Source: Hallella multisaccharivorax DSM 17128
GTDB lineage: Bacteria > Bacteroidota > Bacteroidia > Bacteroidales > Bacteroidaceae
Direction of reading: 5' to 3'
Assembly (NCBI RefSeq): GCF_000218235.1
Contig: NZ_GL945017.1
Span: 2,652,952-2,716,951, forward strand
Length of the DNA stretch: 64,000 bases
The notes below the pieces were generated by a model, which saw only the letters and a program-made list of their open reading frames with translations, did no database searches and was not told the origin of the DNA. How positions within the stretch are numbered: the first letter of the stretch is position 1; each line of letters opens with the position of its first letter. Shown here piece after piece: positions 35,796-44,228 of this stretch. The position numbers were made by a program, and so were the translations under genes.

Positions 35796-37160
35796 ATGAA
35801 AATCAATCATATATTATCTATGGTGATGGCCTGTGGCACGCTGTTGCTCACGGCCTGCAATGAGGAGACGAGCCGCACGGTCTATCCTTATTCCACCCCC
35901 CAAGTCTCCGGACTAAAGCTTTCCGCCGACCGCCAGTTGGCTTATGGCGACAGTCTTTATTTCTCTTTGCAAATCAATAATCCCGAGACACCGCTCTCCA
36001 CGTTGGAAGTGGCCTTGACCGCCGATGGGCGTGAACTCTACAAAGAGTCCATCAGAACCAAGGGAAACACAGCCACCATCGACCATCATGGTCTATGCGT
36101 GCCCTTTAATACAGACCAGGAAGACGCCGGGGTGACCCTTTCCCTCACAGCCATCAATGTGGAGGGAGGCCAGCAACAGGTGACGAAACAAATCCAACTG
36201 GTCAGACCTCAATTGCCCGAAACACTCTTCCTGCATTATGATGATGAGGTGGTGGAAATGCATCGCCAAACGGACAATCCCTATGTCTATGCCACTCCAG
36301 AGGGCTCTTTCCCCGAGTCATTCAACGGAAAGATATCCACCGAAAAGGACATCGCTCAGTCGAAATACGTCTGGGGCTTTGCCGAGACAGCTGGTTATGC
36401 GTCGCTTATCAATTCCACGGGTGGCACTTTTAGTTTTGATTACAAGGATTGGGAGGTGCACCAGGTCACTTTCAACACCTATACATTCAAGTTGGGTGCC
36501 GTCGGCTTCTATCAGAAACTGATGATCAACGGTGTGGAAATGGCCAAGACCGGTGGCTATTACAAGACTTCTATCAATTTAGAGAAAAACGCCCGTGTGA
36601 CGTTTACAGGCATCACCGGCCTTGAGAAAGCCTACAATCGTGACTTCTTCAATTATAATTCCTCTGACAACAGCCTCACTTTCACAGGTGCTTCGGGCAC
36701 ATGGGACATCTATTACTCTCCCACTTACAATTATATGTGGGTGGCTCGTATGAGCGATGTGGCCCCTGTGGCCTATTGGCTCGTTGGTCATGGTTTCACT
36801 GCCGCTCCCCGTTGGCATGAGGACTATGCTACTGGTGGCTGGGGACTGGAAGACATTTTCCGCTTGGGCTATATCGCGAAAGTGGGCGACAATAAGTATC
36901 AAACCACCGTTTATCTCAACAACAACCATGAGTGGGGCTCCTTCGAAATGGAAATCTACTCCGATTTGGCATGGGGAAAAGACAAGGGAATGCTCCTTCA
37001 AGAAGGCTCGTTGAGCGGTGACATAGAGGGCATCAAGATTTCCAAGTCGAATGGTATCACCTCTGATGATGGCTTTGTTCCGGGCTATTTCCGTCTCACC
37101 TTCGACACTTCTAAGGGTGTGGGCCACGAAACGCTGAACATCAAGCGCTTGAGCTATTAA
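35796..37160 (+). CDS. Surface lipoprotein in the SusE/SusF position
   Basis: A 454-residue lipoprotein (lipobox LLTAC, Cys21). It is beta-rich with an Ig-like first part (residues about 35-140, SGLKLSADRQLAYGDSLYFSLQI) and aromatic-rich later domains (YYSPTYNYMWVARMSD; WHEDYATGGWGLEDIF) of the kind seen in outer-surface glycan binders. It has no catalytic motif that I can see. The place between SusD and two hydrolases is that of a SusE-like binder. Family assignment is by context, not by a recognised signature. Confidence 0.8.
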   Translation: MKINHILSMVMACGTLLLTACNEETSRTVYPYSTPQVSGLKLSADRQLAYGDSLYFSLQINNPETPLSTLEVALTADGRELYKESIRTKGNTATIDHHGLCVPFNTDQEDAGVTLSLTAINVEGGQQQVTKQIQLVRPQLPETLFLHYDDEVVEMHRQTDNPYVYATPEGSFPESFNGKISTEKDIAQSKYVWGFAETAGYASLINSTGGTFSFDYKDWEVHQVTFNTYTFKLGAVGFYQKLMINGVEMAKTGGYYKTSINLEKNARVTFTGITGLEKAYNRDFFNYNSSDNSLTFTGASGTWDIYYSPTYNYMWVARMSDVAPVAYWLVGHGFTAAPRWHEDYATGGWGLEDIFRLGYIAKVGDNKYQTTVYLNNNHEWGSFEMEIYSDLAWGKDKGMLLQEGSLSGDIEGIKISKSNGITSDDGFVPGYFRLTFDTSKGVGHETLNIKRLSY

Positions 37161-37176
37161 TCCTAAAAGCCCTTTC

Positions 37177-39690
37177 ATGATGAGATTTTCTTTAAACAAA
37201 CCTTTCAATATGAGCCTATTGGCACTGTTGTGCTTAGGAAGTTCATGTAGTGTGACCCCTCGCCAGGCTCCTTTGGTACTCACGTGGCAAATGGATTCGC
37301 AGACGGCCGACAGTGCCATCAAGCGCAATGCGTTTATCCTCAAGAATGTTTCCTCAACCTCGGTTGATGGAGATTGGGCCATTTATTATTCACAAATGCC
37401 CAAGAACATCAGCCGAGTGTTGACCCCACAAGTGACCATCAAGGCGGTCAATGCCAACTTCTTTCAACTTAGCCCCACATCGGCCTTTCGGTCGTTGCGC
37501 CCTGGCGATTCGTTAGTGATTCGTTATGAGTCTACCAGTTCCACCCAAGGAATCTCGCAGGTGCCCGAAGAAGCCTATTGGGTGGCTGGCCATAAGGGAG
37601 GCGAGGGTAAGCCTTTGGCGGTTAATCTGCATGTCGTCAAACCCGAATGGGAGGCAGCGAAGCTTAACCGTATGGCACGCCTTATTTATCAGAATAATGC
37701 CGTGTTCAGCCCAGTTCCTGCCCTCACGGCTTCCGACATCCTGCCTTCTGTCAAGCAAGTGGAGGCCGATAAGGAAGAGGGCTACTTGGAAATAAAGAAC
37801 GAGGTGGCCTTGCAATCACAGCCCGAATTAGCGAACGAGGCCCTATTGCTCAAACAGCAATTGGAGGAGCACCATCATCTAAAGGTTCACCCAGGCGCCT
37901 CCTGTGTCATTTCGTTGCGCCTTTCTCAAGATAGTGCGCTGACAAACTGTGCCGAAAAATACGTCCTTCGGGTGCATAAAGGGGGAATCGACATCGTCAG
38001 TGCCACTCCTCATGGCGTTTTCAATGCCACCCAATCCTTGTTGGCAATGCTCCAGCAGTCTCATGCCACAAAGCGGTTGGCTTGGCAAAAGATAACCGAC
38101 TATCCCGATATGAGCTACCGCGGCTTCATGCTCGATGTGGCCCGAAATTTCACGAAGCCACAAGACATCAAGCGAATCATAGACGTTCTCTCCTCTTATA
38201 AAATCAATAAGCTTCACATTCACTTGACAGACGATGAGGGATGGCGCTTGGAGATTCCGGGATTGGAGGAACTTACCGCCGTGGGAGCCCATCGGGGTCA
38301 CACACTGGATGAGGCCCAGTGGCTCTATCCGTGCTATGACGGCAACTTCGATCCCACAGCGTCGACCTCTGGCAATGGCTTTATCAGTCGTCAAGCCTTT
38401 GTGAATCTCCTCAAGTATGCGGCGCAACGCCACGTTCAGGTCATCCCCGAGATAGAGGCTCCAGGCCACGCCCGGGCCGCCATCGTGGCCATGAAGGCAC
38501 GCTACAATAAGTATAAAGCCACCGACAGGGCCAAGGCCGAGGAGTTTCTCTTGAGCGAAGCCGAGGACACCTCTCGCTATGTCTCGGCCCAGTCCTACAC
38601 GGATAATGTCATCAATGTGGCCCTTCCCTCCACTTATAGATTCATGGAGAAGGTCGTTTCGGAGGTTCAGCGCATGTATGCTGATGCCGGACAGACCTTG
38701 GCCAACATCCATTTGGGTGGCGACGAGGTGCCCAAGGGTGCGTGGATGGGCTCTCCGCGGTGTCGCCAACTTATGGAGCGGCAGCGTTTCGGTGGGCAAC
38801 ACGACTTGTTTGAGTACTTCTATCGTCGCATGGGCCAGCTGGCAGCGCAGTGTGGTGTCAAGTTTTCTGGCTGGGAAGAGGTGGGCCTCCACAACACGGC
38901 CGAGGGCGATCGTCAGCTTCTTCCCCGTGTGGAGAATGTGTATTGCTGGAACACCGTGCCCGAGTGGGGCGGTGATGTCGTGCCCTACACCGTGGCCAAT
39001 AAGGGCTATGGAGTGGTGCTTTGCAATGTGAGCAACTTCTATATGGACCTCATGTATGCACCTCTTTTCGATGAGCAAGGGCTCAATTGGGCAGGCACGG
39101 TCAACGAGTCGAAATCGTTCGCAGCCCTCCCTTATTCCATCTACCGGTCTGTTCGTGCCGACTTGATGGAGCGTGCCATTGACATCGACTCTGTGGCAAG
39201 AGGCAAAGTGGCACTGAAGCGTGAGGCTATGGCCAATATCAAAGGAGTGCAAGCCCAACTTTTCAGCGAGACTATCCGCTCTTTTGATAATGTGACGGCC
39301 TATATTTTCCCTAAAATCTTAGGTTTGGTAGAACGTGGATGGAATGCTCATCCCGCATGGGAGGCTCTTCGGGGCGCTGCCGAGGAGAAGTCTTTCCACC
39401 AAGATCTCTCTCTTTTCTATAAGAAAATAGCGCTCAAGGAGTTGCCCCGCCTGCAACAACAGGGACTAACTTTCCACTTGCCTGCCCCTGGACTGCTCAT
39501 GAAGGAGGGCCTCCTCTATGCCAATACGCCACTCACGGGGGCCGTCATCAGATATACCACCGACGGTTCTGACCCCACGCTCCAGTCGCCCCAATGGACA
39601 CGTCCTGTGGCTGTTCAGGCCAAGACCGTCAAGGCACGACTGTTCTATCTGCATCAACAGAGTGGCATCACCACGATTAATAACCTTTAA
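37177..39690 (+). CDS. GH20 beta-N-acetylhexosaminidase, multidomain lipoprotein
   Basis: An 837-residue lipoprotein (GSSC, Cys24) that cleaves terminal GlcNAc or GalNAc. A carbohydrate-binding beta domain (about 30-155) comes first, then the GH20b alpha/beta domain, then the catalytic barrel with MSYRGFMLDVARNF, HLTDDEGWRLEIPGL, and the catalytic pair Asp516-Glu517 in HLGGDEVPKGAW. The last ~70 residues hold a chitobiase C-terminal motif (IRYTTDGSDPTL). The full architecture is like chitobiase-type GH20 enzymes. It begins 16 bases after the upstream gene. Confidence 0.93.
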   Translation: MMRFSLNKPFNMSLLALLCLGSSCSVTPRQAPLVLTWQMDSQTADSAIKRNAFILKNVSSTSVDGDWAIYYSQMPKNISRVLTPQVTIKAVNANFFQLSPTSAFRSLRPGDSLVIRYESTSSTQGISQVPEEAYWVAGHKGGEGKPLAVNLHVVKPEWEAAKLNRMARLIYQNNAVFSPVPALTASDILPSVKQVEADKEEGYLEIKNEVALQSQPELANEALLLKQQLEEHHHLKVHPGASCVISLRLSQDSALTNCAEKYVLRVHKGGIDIVSATPHGVFNATQSLLAMLQQSHATKRLAWQKITDYPDMSYRGFMLDVARNFTKPQDIKRIIDVLSSYKINKLHIHLTDDEGWRLEIPGLEELTAVGAHRGHTLDEAQWLYPCYDGNFDPTASTSGNGFISRQAFVNLLKYAAQRHVQVIPEIEAPGHARAAIVAMKARYNKYKATDRAKAEEFLLSEAEDTSRYVSAQSYTDNVINVALPSTYRFMEKVVSEVQRMYADAGQTLANIHLGGDEVPKGAWMGSPRCRQLMERQRFGGQHDLFEYFYRRMGQLAAQCGVKFSGWEEVGLHNTAEGDRQLLPRVENVYCWNTVPEWGGDVVPYTVANKGYGVVLCNVSNFYMDLMYAPLFDEQGLNWAGTVNESKSFAALPYSIYRSVRADLMERAIDIDSVARGKVALKREAMANIKGVQAQLFSETIRSFDNVTAYIFPKILGLVERGWNAHPAWEALRGAAEEKSFHQDLSLFYKKIALKELPRLQQQGLTFHLPAPGLLMKEGLLYANTPLTGAVIRYTTDGSDPTLQSPQWTRPVAVQAKTVKARLFYLHQQSGITTINNL

Positions 39691-39706
39691 AACACTCATA
39701 CTGACA

Positions 39707-41344
39707 ATGAAAAGATTCAATAAAACATTTTGCAGAAGCCTGCTTCTCTTGTTGTTTTTCACCTTGCAACTATCCATCATGGCGGCCTGTACCGATAATG
39801 ATAGCCACGAGTCCGTGGGCACTTATGCGTCACATGTAGACATCATTCCACAGCCTGTGACCATGAACTATGGTCAGGCCGACATGCTCCTGCCCTCATC
39901 GGTGAGCCTGTCAACTGATTTCAGCGACATTACGGCGCAGCTGCTCAAGGAGTCGCTCACGAAGATGGTGCCCCAAGCCACCGTCACTACTGCCGCCAAC
40001 GAGCAGGCTTTTATCCGTACGGAGAAAGACAACACGCTCAAGGAAGAGGCCTACAAGTTAGTCATTGCCGACAAAAGCATCACGATCAGCTATGCTTCGC
40101 CACAAGGAATGCTGTGGGGCGTGCAGACCTTGCGCCAGATTCTTCTCCAAGGAAAGTCTTCCTCTGCGGGATTGTCGCTGCCCCTGCTTTCCATCACCGA
40201 CCAGCCTAAGAACGCTTGGCGTGCCTTCCACATTGATGTGGTCCGCCACATGTTTACGATGGACTATCTCAAGAAGCTTGTCGACCAGTTGTCTTTCTAT
40301 AAAATCAACCGGCTTCAAATGCACCTCACCGATGACCAGGGATGGCGCATAGAGATAAAGAAATATCCCTCGCTCACCACTATTGGTGGTTGGCGAACGT
40401 TCGACAAATATGACCGTGAGTGCTTGCAGAAGGCTGCCACCGACCCTTCCTATACCATCGACGACCGTTTCATTCGCAATGGCAATGAGTATGGAGGCTA
40501 TTATACGCAGGCACAGCTCAAGGAATTCATCAACTATGCCACCCAGCGGGGGCTTGAGGTGATTCCCGAAATCGACATGCCAGGCCACTTCTCATCTGCC
40601 ATCAAGGCCTTTCCAGAGCTCTCTTGTACGGGTGGCACAGGCTGGGGAGAAGAGTTCTCCAACCCTATTTGTGCAGGAAAGACCCAAAATTACGCTTTCC
40701 TCAAGGACATTATCTCTGAGGTGGCCGACCTTTTCCCGAGCAAGTATTTCCATATCGGTGCCGACGAGGTGGAGAAAACATCATGGAAGAACTGCCCCGA
40801 CTGCCAGGCACTCATTCGTGAGAAGAACTTGAAAGACGAGGATGGACTGCAAAACTATTTCGTTCACGAAATGGCAGCGTTTGTCCGCAGCAAAGGCAAA
40901 GAGCCGATGGCATGGGACGACGCCTTCCATGAGACGAATCCAGAGCAGCTGCTCTACACATTCTGGAGAGACTGGAAAGCCGACGAGGTGGGCGAAATGA
41001 CCCAGCGTGGCCTGCCTGTCATCTTCATGGAATGGGGTCATTTCTATCTCAGCGCCGACCCCACGGACGAGCTTCTCAAGGAACTCTACAACTTCGACTT
41101 CCAACCGAAGTTCAAAGGTGTCGTCCGTCAGAACATCAAAGGCTATCAGGCTTGCGTTTGGACCGAAATGATTCCCAATGAAACGAAGATGGGAGAGCAC
41201 CTCTTTCCCTCGCTTCAAGCTTTTACCGAGCTCACTTGGAGCCGTCAGGCCGACTGGGGTTCGTTTGTGAATCGCCTGCCATGGCATCTTAAATTCTTGC
41301 ATGACGACGGTCTCACCTATCGCACGCCCGACTTTTTAAAATAA
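39707..41344 (+). CDS. GH20 beta-N-acetylhexosaminidase, short lipoprotein
   Basis: A 545-residue lipoprotein (lipobox MAAC, Cys28). I start at ATG 39707, 16 bases after the previous stop; the longer frame to 39518 overlaps the preceding gene. GH20b comes first, then the barrel with RAFHIDVVRHMF and MHLTDDQGWRIEIKKYPSL, and the catalytic pair Asp353-Glu354 in HIGADEVEKTSW. It lacks the extra end domains of the neighbouring GH20. Two different GH20 enzymes in one operon suggest the target glycan has two amino-sugar linkages. Confidence 0.93.
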   Translation: MKRFNKTFCRSLLLLLFFTLQLSIMAACTDNDSHESVGTYASHVDIIPQPVTMNYGQADMLLPSSVSLSTDFSDITAQLLKESLTKMVPQATVTTAANEQAFIRTEKDNTLKEEAYKLVIADKSITISYASPQGMLWGVQTLRQILLQGKSSSAGLSLPLLSITDQPKNAWRAFHIDVVRHMFTMDYLKKLVDQLSFYKINRLQMHLTDDQGWRIEIKKYPSLTTIGGWRTFDKYDRECLQKAATDPSYTIDDRFIRNGNEYGGYYTQAQLKEFINYATQRGLEVIPEIDMPGHFSSAIKAFPELSCTGGTGWGEEFSNPICAGKTQNYAFLKDIISEVADLFPSKYFHIGADEVEKTSWKNCPDCQALIREKNLKDEDGLQNYFVHEMAAFVRSKGKEPMAWDDAFHETNPEQLLYTFWRDWKADEVGEMTQRGLPVIFMEWGHFYLSADPTDELLKELYNFDFQPKFKGVVRQNIKGYQACVWTEMIPNETKMGEHLFPSLQAFTELTWSRQADWGSFVNRLPWHLKFLHDDGLTYRTPDFLK

Positions 41345-41446
41345 GGAAAAGCTTGCCGCAATGAAATAATCTGGCTAAATTTGTTGTGCCTTAACAGGGC
41401 CATCGCCCTGCGACGACATTTTTATTCATCACAAAACAACACTTTT

Positions 41447-42193
41447 ATGCCTACAAAAATAAAGATTAGCACCACGGAAGGAGACATCCTCGTGAGGCTT
41501 TATGACGAGACACCGGCGCATCGTGACAATTTCGTGAAGCTGGCACGTGAGGGCTATTTCGACGGAACACTCTTCCATCGGGTCATCAAGGACTTCATGA
41601 TTCAGGGCGGCGACCCCGATAGCCGCAACGCCCCTAAGGGCAAACGGTTGGGCACCGGCGGTCCCGACTACACGCTGCCGGCCGAAATGGTCTATCCACA
41701 GCTGTTCCATAAGCGTGGCGCCTTGAGTGCGGCCCGCCTTGGCGATGAGGTCAACCCACAACGGGAGAGCAGTGGCAGTCAGTTCTACATCGTGTGGGGA
41801 AAGACCTACAAGCCCGGTGAACTGAAGCAGATGGAGCGCCAGATGGCCATGCAGCAGGAACAACAGGTGTTCGACGGCTTGGCCCGCCAGCACCACGATG
41901 CCATCCTCGACCTGCGCCGCAAGCGTGACCGGGCGGGATTGCAGGCCTTGCAAGACCAACTCGTGGAGGAAACCAAGGCGCAATGCAAATCCTTGGGACG
42001 CCCCGCTTTCACGCCGGAGCAGACCGAGGCCTACACCACCTTGGGCGGTACGCCGTTTCTCGACAACCAGTACACCGTGTTTGGGGAGGTGGAAGAAGGC
42101 CTTGACGTGGTGGAAAAGATTCAGAACCGTGCCACTTCGGCCGATGATAGGCCCGTGGACGACGTCACAATGACAGTCACTGTGGTGGAGTGA
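41447..42193 (+). CDS. Cyclophilin-type peptidyl-prolyl isomerase
   Basis: A 248-residue protein-folding enzyme. The cyclophilin core is TTEGDILVRLYDETPAHRDNF, FHRVIKDFMIQGGDPD and SQFYIVWGKTYKPGEL, closing with NQYTVFGEVEEGLDVV. A charged, probably helical insert of about 65 residues (EQQVFDGLARQHHDAILDLRRK...) interrupts the fold, as in several Bacteroidetes cyclophilins. No export signal is seen from ATG 41447, so it should be cytoplasmic. It is separated from the GH20 gene by 102 bp and is probably not part of the sugar locus. Confidence 0.92.
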   Translation: MPTKIKISTTEGDILVRLYDETPAHRDNFVKLAREGYFDGTLFHRVIKDFMIQGGDPDSRNAPKGKRLGTGGPDYTLPAEMVYPQLFHKRGALSAARLGDEVNPQRESSGSQFYIVWGKTYKPGELKQMERQMAMQQEQQVFDGLARQHHDAILDLRRKRDRAGLQALQDQLVEETKAQCKSLGRPAFTPEQTEAYTTLGGTPFLDNQYTVFGEVEEGLDVVEKIQNRATSADDRPVDDVTMTVTVVE

Positions 42194-42218
42194 GAAGACT
42201 CTTTCCTATTCTAATAAC

Positions 42219-42257
42219 AAGGGTGGGCATCAAGCCAAATGCTTGATGCCCACCCTT
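42219..42257. terminator. Strong bidirectional terminator hairpin
   Basis: AAGGGTGGGCATCAAGC pairs perfectly with its complement around a CAAAT loop (17-bp stem) between the converging cyclophilin and MFS genes. Confidence 0.88.
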
Positions 42258-42354
42258 ATTGTTTCATTCTTGTTTTCTCTCGGACCAGGCGGACAGGTCT
42301 GACAAGTCCGACTGGTCCATGTCAAAGCAGCTCCTCTGAAAATGCGCCATGCTG

Positions 42355-43566
42355 TTATTCCTTTTTCATTTTGGGCAAGAAAATGGCCAAGATGCCCATG
42401 AGGGGCAGCAGGGTGCTCACCTCAAACACGGTTTGCATGTTGGTGCTGTCGGCCAGCCAACCGAAGAAGCTGCTGCCGATGCCGGCGAAACCGAACGAGA
42501 GACCATAGAAAATGCCGGCAATGCTGCCTGTGCTGTCGGGCATGAGGTCGGAGGCAAACACCATGATGGCCGTGAAGGCGGACGACATGATGAGGCCAAT
42601 AATAATGCTCAAGACGATGGCGCCGAAGAGTGTGGAGACGTAGGGCAAGGCCAAAGTGAACGGAGAGACGCCCAAGATGGAGAACCAGATGATGCCTTTG
42701 CGCCCATATTTGTCGCCCACCACGCCCCCGAGGATGGTGCCGAGCACCTGCGCTGCCAAGTAGGCGAAGAGGCAAAACTGGGCTCCCCGCTGCGAGATTC
42801 CGAATTTGTCGATGAGGAAAAACGAGAAATAATTGGTCATGCTGGCCGAATAGAAGTTCTTGGAGAACATCAGAACAAAGAGCACGAAGATGAAGAAATA
42901 GATGTGGCGGCGGCTGTAGGAACGCACGGTGGTCCAGCGGGCACGGGTCTTCTTGTGGCTGATGCCGGCCTGACGGGTGTGCCATCGGCCAATGAAAAAG
43001 AGCAACACCGCCAACACCAAGGTGATGACCGATATCCAGAGAAATGCCCTGATGCCATGGGGCAGGATGACGAGGGCCGCGATGATGGGGCCAATGGCAT
43101 AGCCGCCGTTGCCTCCCACTTGGAAGATGCTCTGGGCAAGGTCCTTTCGTCCACCCGACGCCACTTGCGCTATCTGGGCCGCCTGGGGGTGGAAGATCGA
43201 CGAGCCACAGCCTATCAGCGCCACGGCGATGAGCAGTGTGGCATAGCGTGAGGCAAAGGAAATGAGCACCACGCCCACTAACGAGAAGAGCATGGCCACG
43301 GAGAGTTGCCACGAATGGCGGTGATGGTCGGCATAGCGGCCCACCCATGGCTGGATGAGCGATGAGGTGATTTGAAACACGAGGGTGATGATGCCCACCT
43401 GAATGAACGACAAGGCAAAGGTTTCCTTGAGCATGGGATAGATGGCAGGCAGGATGCTTTGGATGCTGTCGTTGAGCAGATGGCAGAGACAGACGGAGAA
43501 AAGCACGCCATAGACAGTGCGCTCAGTGTCGATGGGCGTGGCGGTGGATGTTGGAACGTTATCCAT
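42355..43566 (-). CDS. MFS exporter, fosmidomycin-resistance (Fsr) type
   Basis: A 403-residue inner-membrane protein with 12 helices. The pattern fits the Fsr subgroup: CLCHLLNDSIQSILPAIYPMLKE in helix 1, QPWVGRYADHH after helix 2, and GCGSSIFHPQAAQIA in the fourth segment. Members expel fosmidomycin or other small compounds; the real substrate cannot be known here. It lies upstream of the menaquinone genes' ends and shares their strand, with a 233-bp gap that holds a T-rich tract. Confidence 0.88.
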   Translation of the reverse strand: MDNVPTSTATPIDTERTVYGVLFSVCLCHLLNDSIQSILPAIYPMLKETFALSFIQVGIITLVFQITSSLIQPWVGRYADHHRHSWQLSVAMLFSLVGVVLISFASRYATLLIAVALIGCGSSIFHPQAAQIAQVASGGRKDLAQSIFQVGGNGGYAIGPIIAALVILPHGIRAFLWISVITLVLAVLLFFIGRWHTRQAGISHKKTRARWTTVRSYSRRHIYFFIFVLFVLMFSKNFYSASMTNYFSFFLIDKFGISQRGAQFCLFAYLAAQVLGTILGGVVGDKYGRKGIIWFSILGVSPFTLALPYVSTLFGAIVLSIIIGLIMSSAFTAIMVFASDLMPDSTGSIAGIFYGLSFGFAGIGSSFFGWLADSTNMQTVFEVSTLLPLMGILAIFLPKMKKE

Positions 43567-43671
43567 TTTGGTTCTAAATGATTATCTATTGATTTTTAAA
43601 TGATGATCTATTGAAAGCTGAATGATGGGCTGTAGGCCTCTTGCAGGGAGCCCTTTTGTGTTCAGAAGGCC

Positions 43672-43816
43672 GTTTTATTTTTTACTTTCTTCTTCTCTAT
43701 CACTCAAGAAACTCCTTTTTTACTTTTCAAAAAGCCGTTTTACTTTTTTACCTTTTTATCTTTTTACCTTTCAAAAGGCCCTTTTACTTTTTTACCCTTT
43801 TACTTTTTTACCTTTA
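43672..43816. repeat. T-rich low-complexity tract with repeated TTTTTACYTTTT units
   Basis: About 145 bp of short motifs such as CTTTTTTAC, TTTTTACC and CAAAAAGCCGTTTTAC repeated with slippage-like variation. It lies between two minus-strand genes, and the last codons and stop of the menE fragment (KVKK) come from it. This is a likely site of replication slippage. Confidence 0.7.
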
Positions 43817-44228
43817 AAGCTTTGTTTGCATATAGCTCTGCTTTGGCCCTTGCGGGTTTTCCGGTGGCTGTGAGGGGCAGTCGAGGGATGTGGAGATAGG
43901 TGCGTGGCACCCAGTATTTGGGCAGCGCCTGCATGCATATTTCAGCCACCTCGGCCATGTCCGTGTGTTCAGTGAGCAGCACGACGGCCTCGCCAAACTT
44001 AGCATCCGGGCGCCGGGTGATCATGAATGGATGGTGCAGGAAGGGCCTCAAGGCCTCCTCCACCTCTTCTATTTGTATCTTGATGCCGCCCGAGTCGATG
44101 ACGTTGTCTTTGCGACCGAGAATGCGAAACTGGTGGATGCGGGTGCCATCGGGCAGCGTGCGGGTGCGCAGTTCGGCCCGGTCGCGGGTGACCAAGGTGT
44201 CGGCACACACGTCGGGGGCGTCAATCAC
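43800..44228 (-). pseudogene. menE: C-terminal part of MenE (O-succinylbenzoate-CoA ligase), out of frame with its N-terminal part
   Basis: A 142-residue frame covering the mobile C-terminal domain of an AMP-forming ligase: FRILGRKDNVIDSGGIKIQIEEVEEAL is the hinge and swivel segment, and LPLTATGKPARAKAEL carries the catalytic Lys region. It overlaps the upstream MenC-MenE frame by 8 bases. Dropping one base from a C5 run at 44263-44267 would join the two into a single ~680-residue protein (…TPMRGVSVRLNADDCLVIDAPD…). Either the gene is broken here, or there is a sequencing or slippage event. Confidence 0.8.

Noticed and set aside
37879..39258. A 459-residue minus-strand frame opposite the first GH20 gene
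   Set aside because: Shadow frame with repeated His/Gly/Ile patterns and no family.
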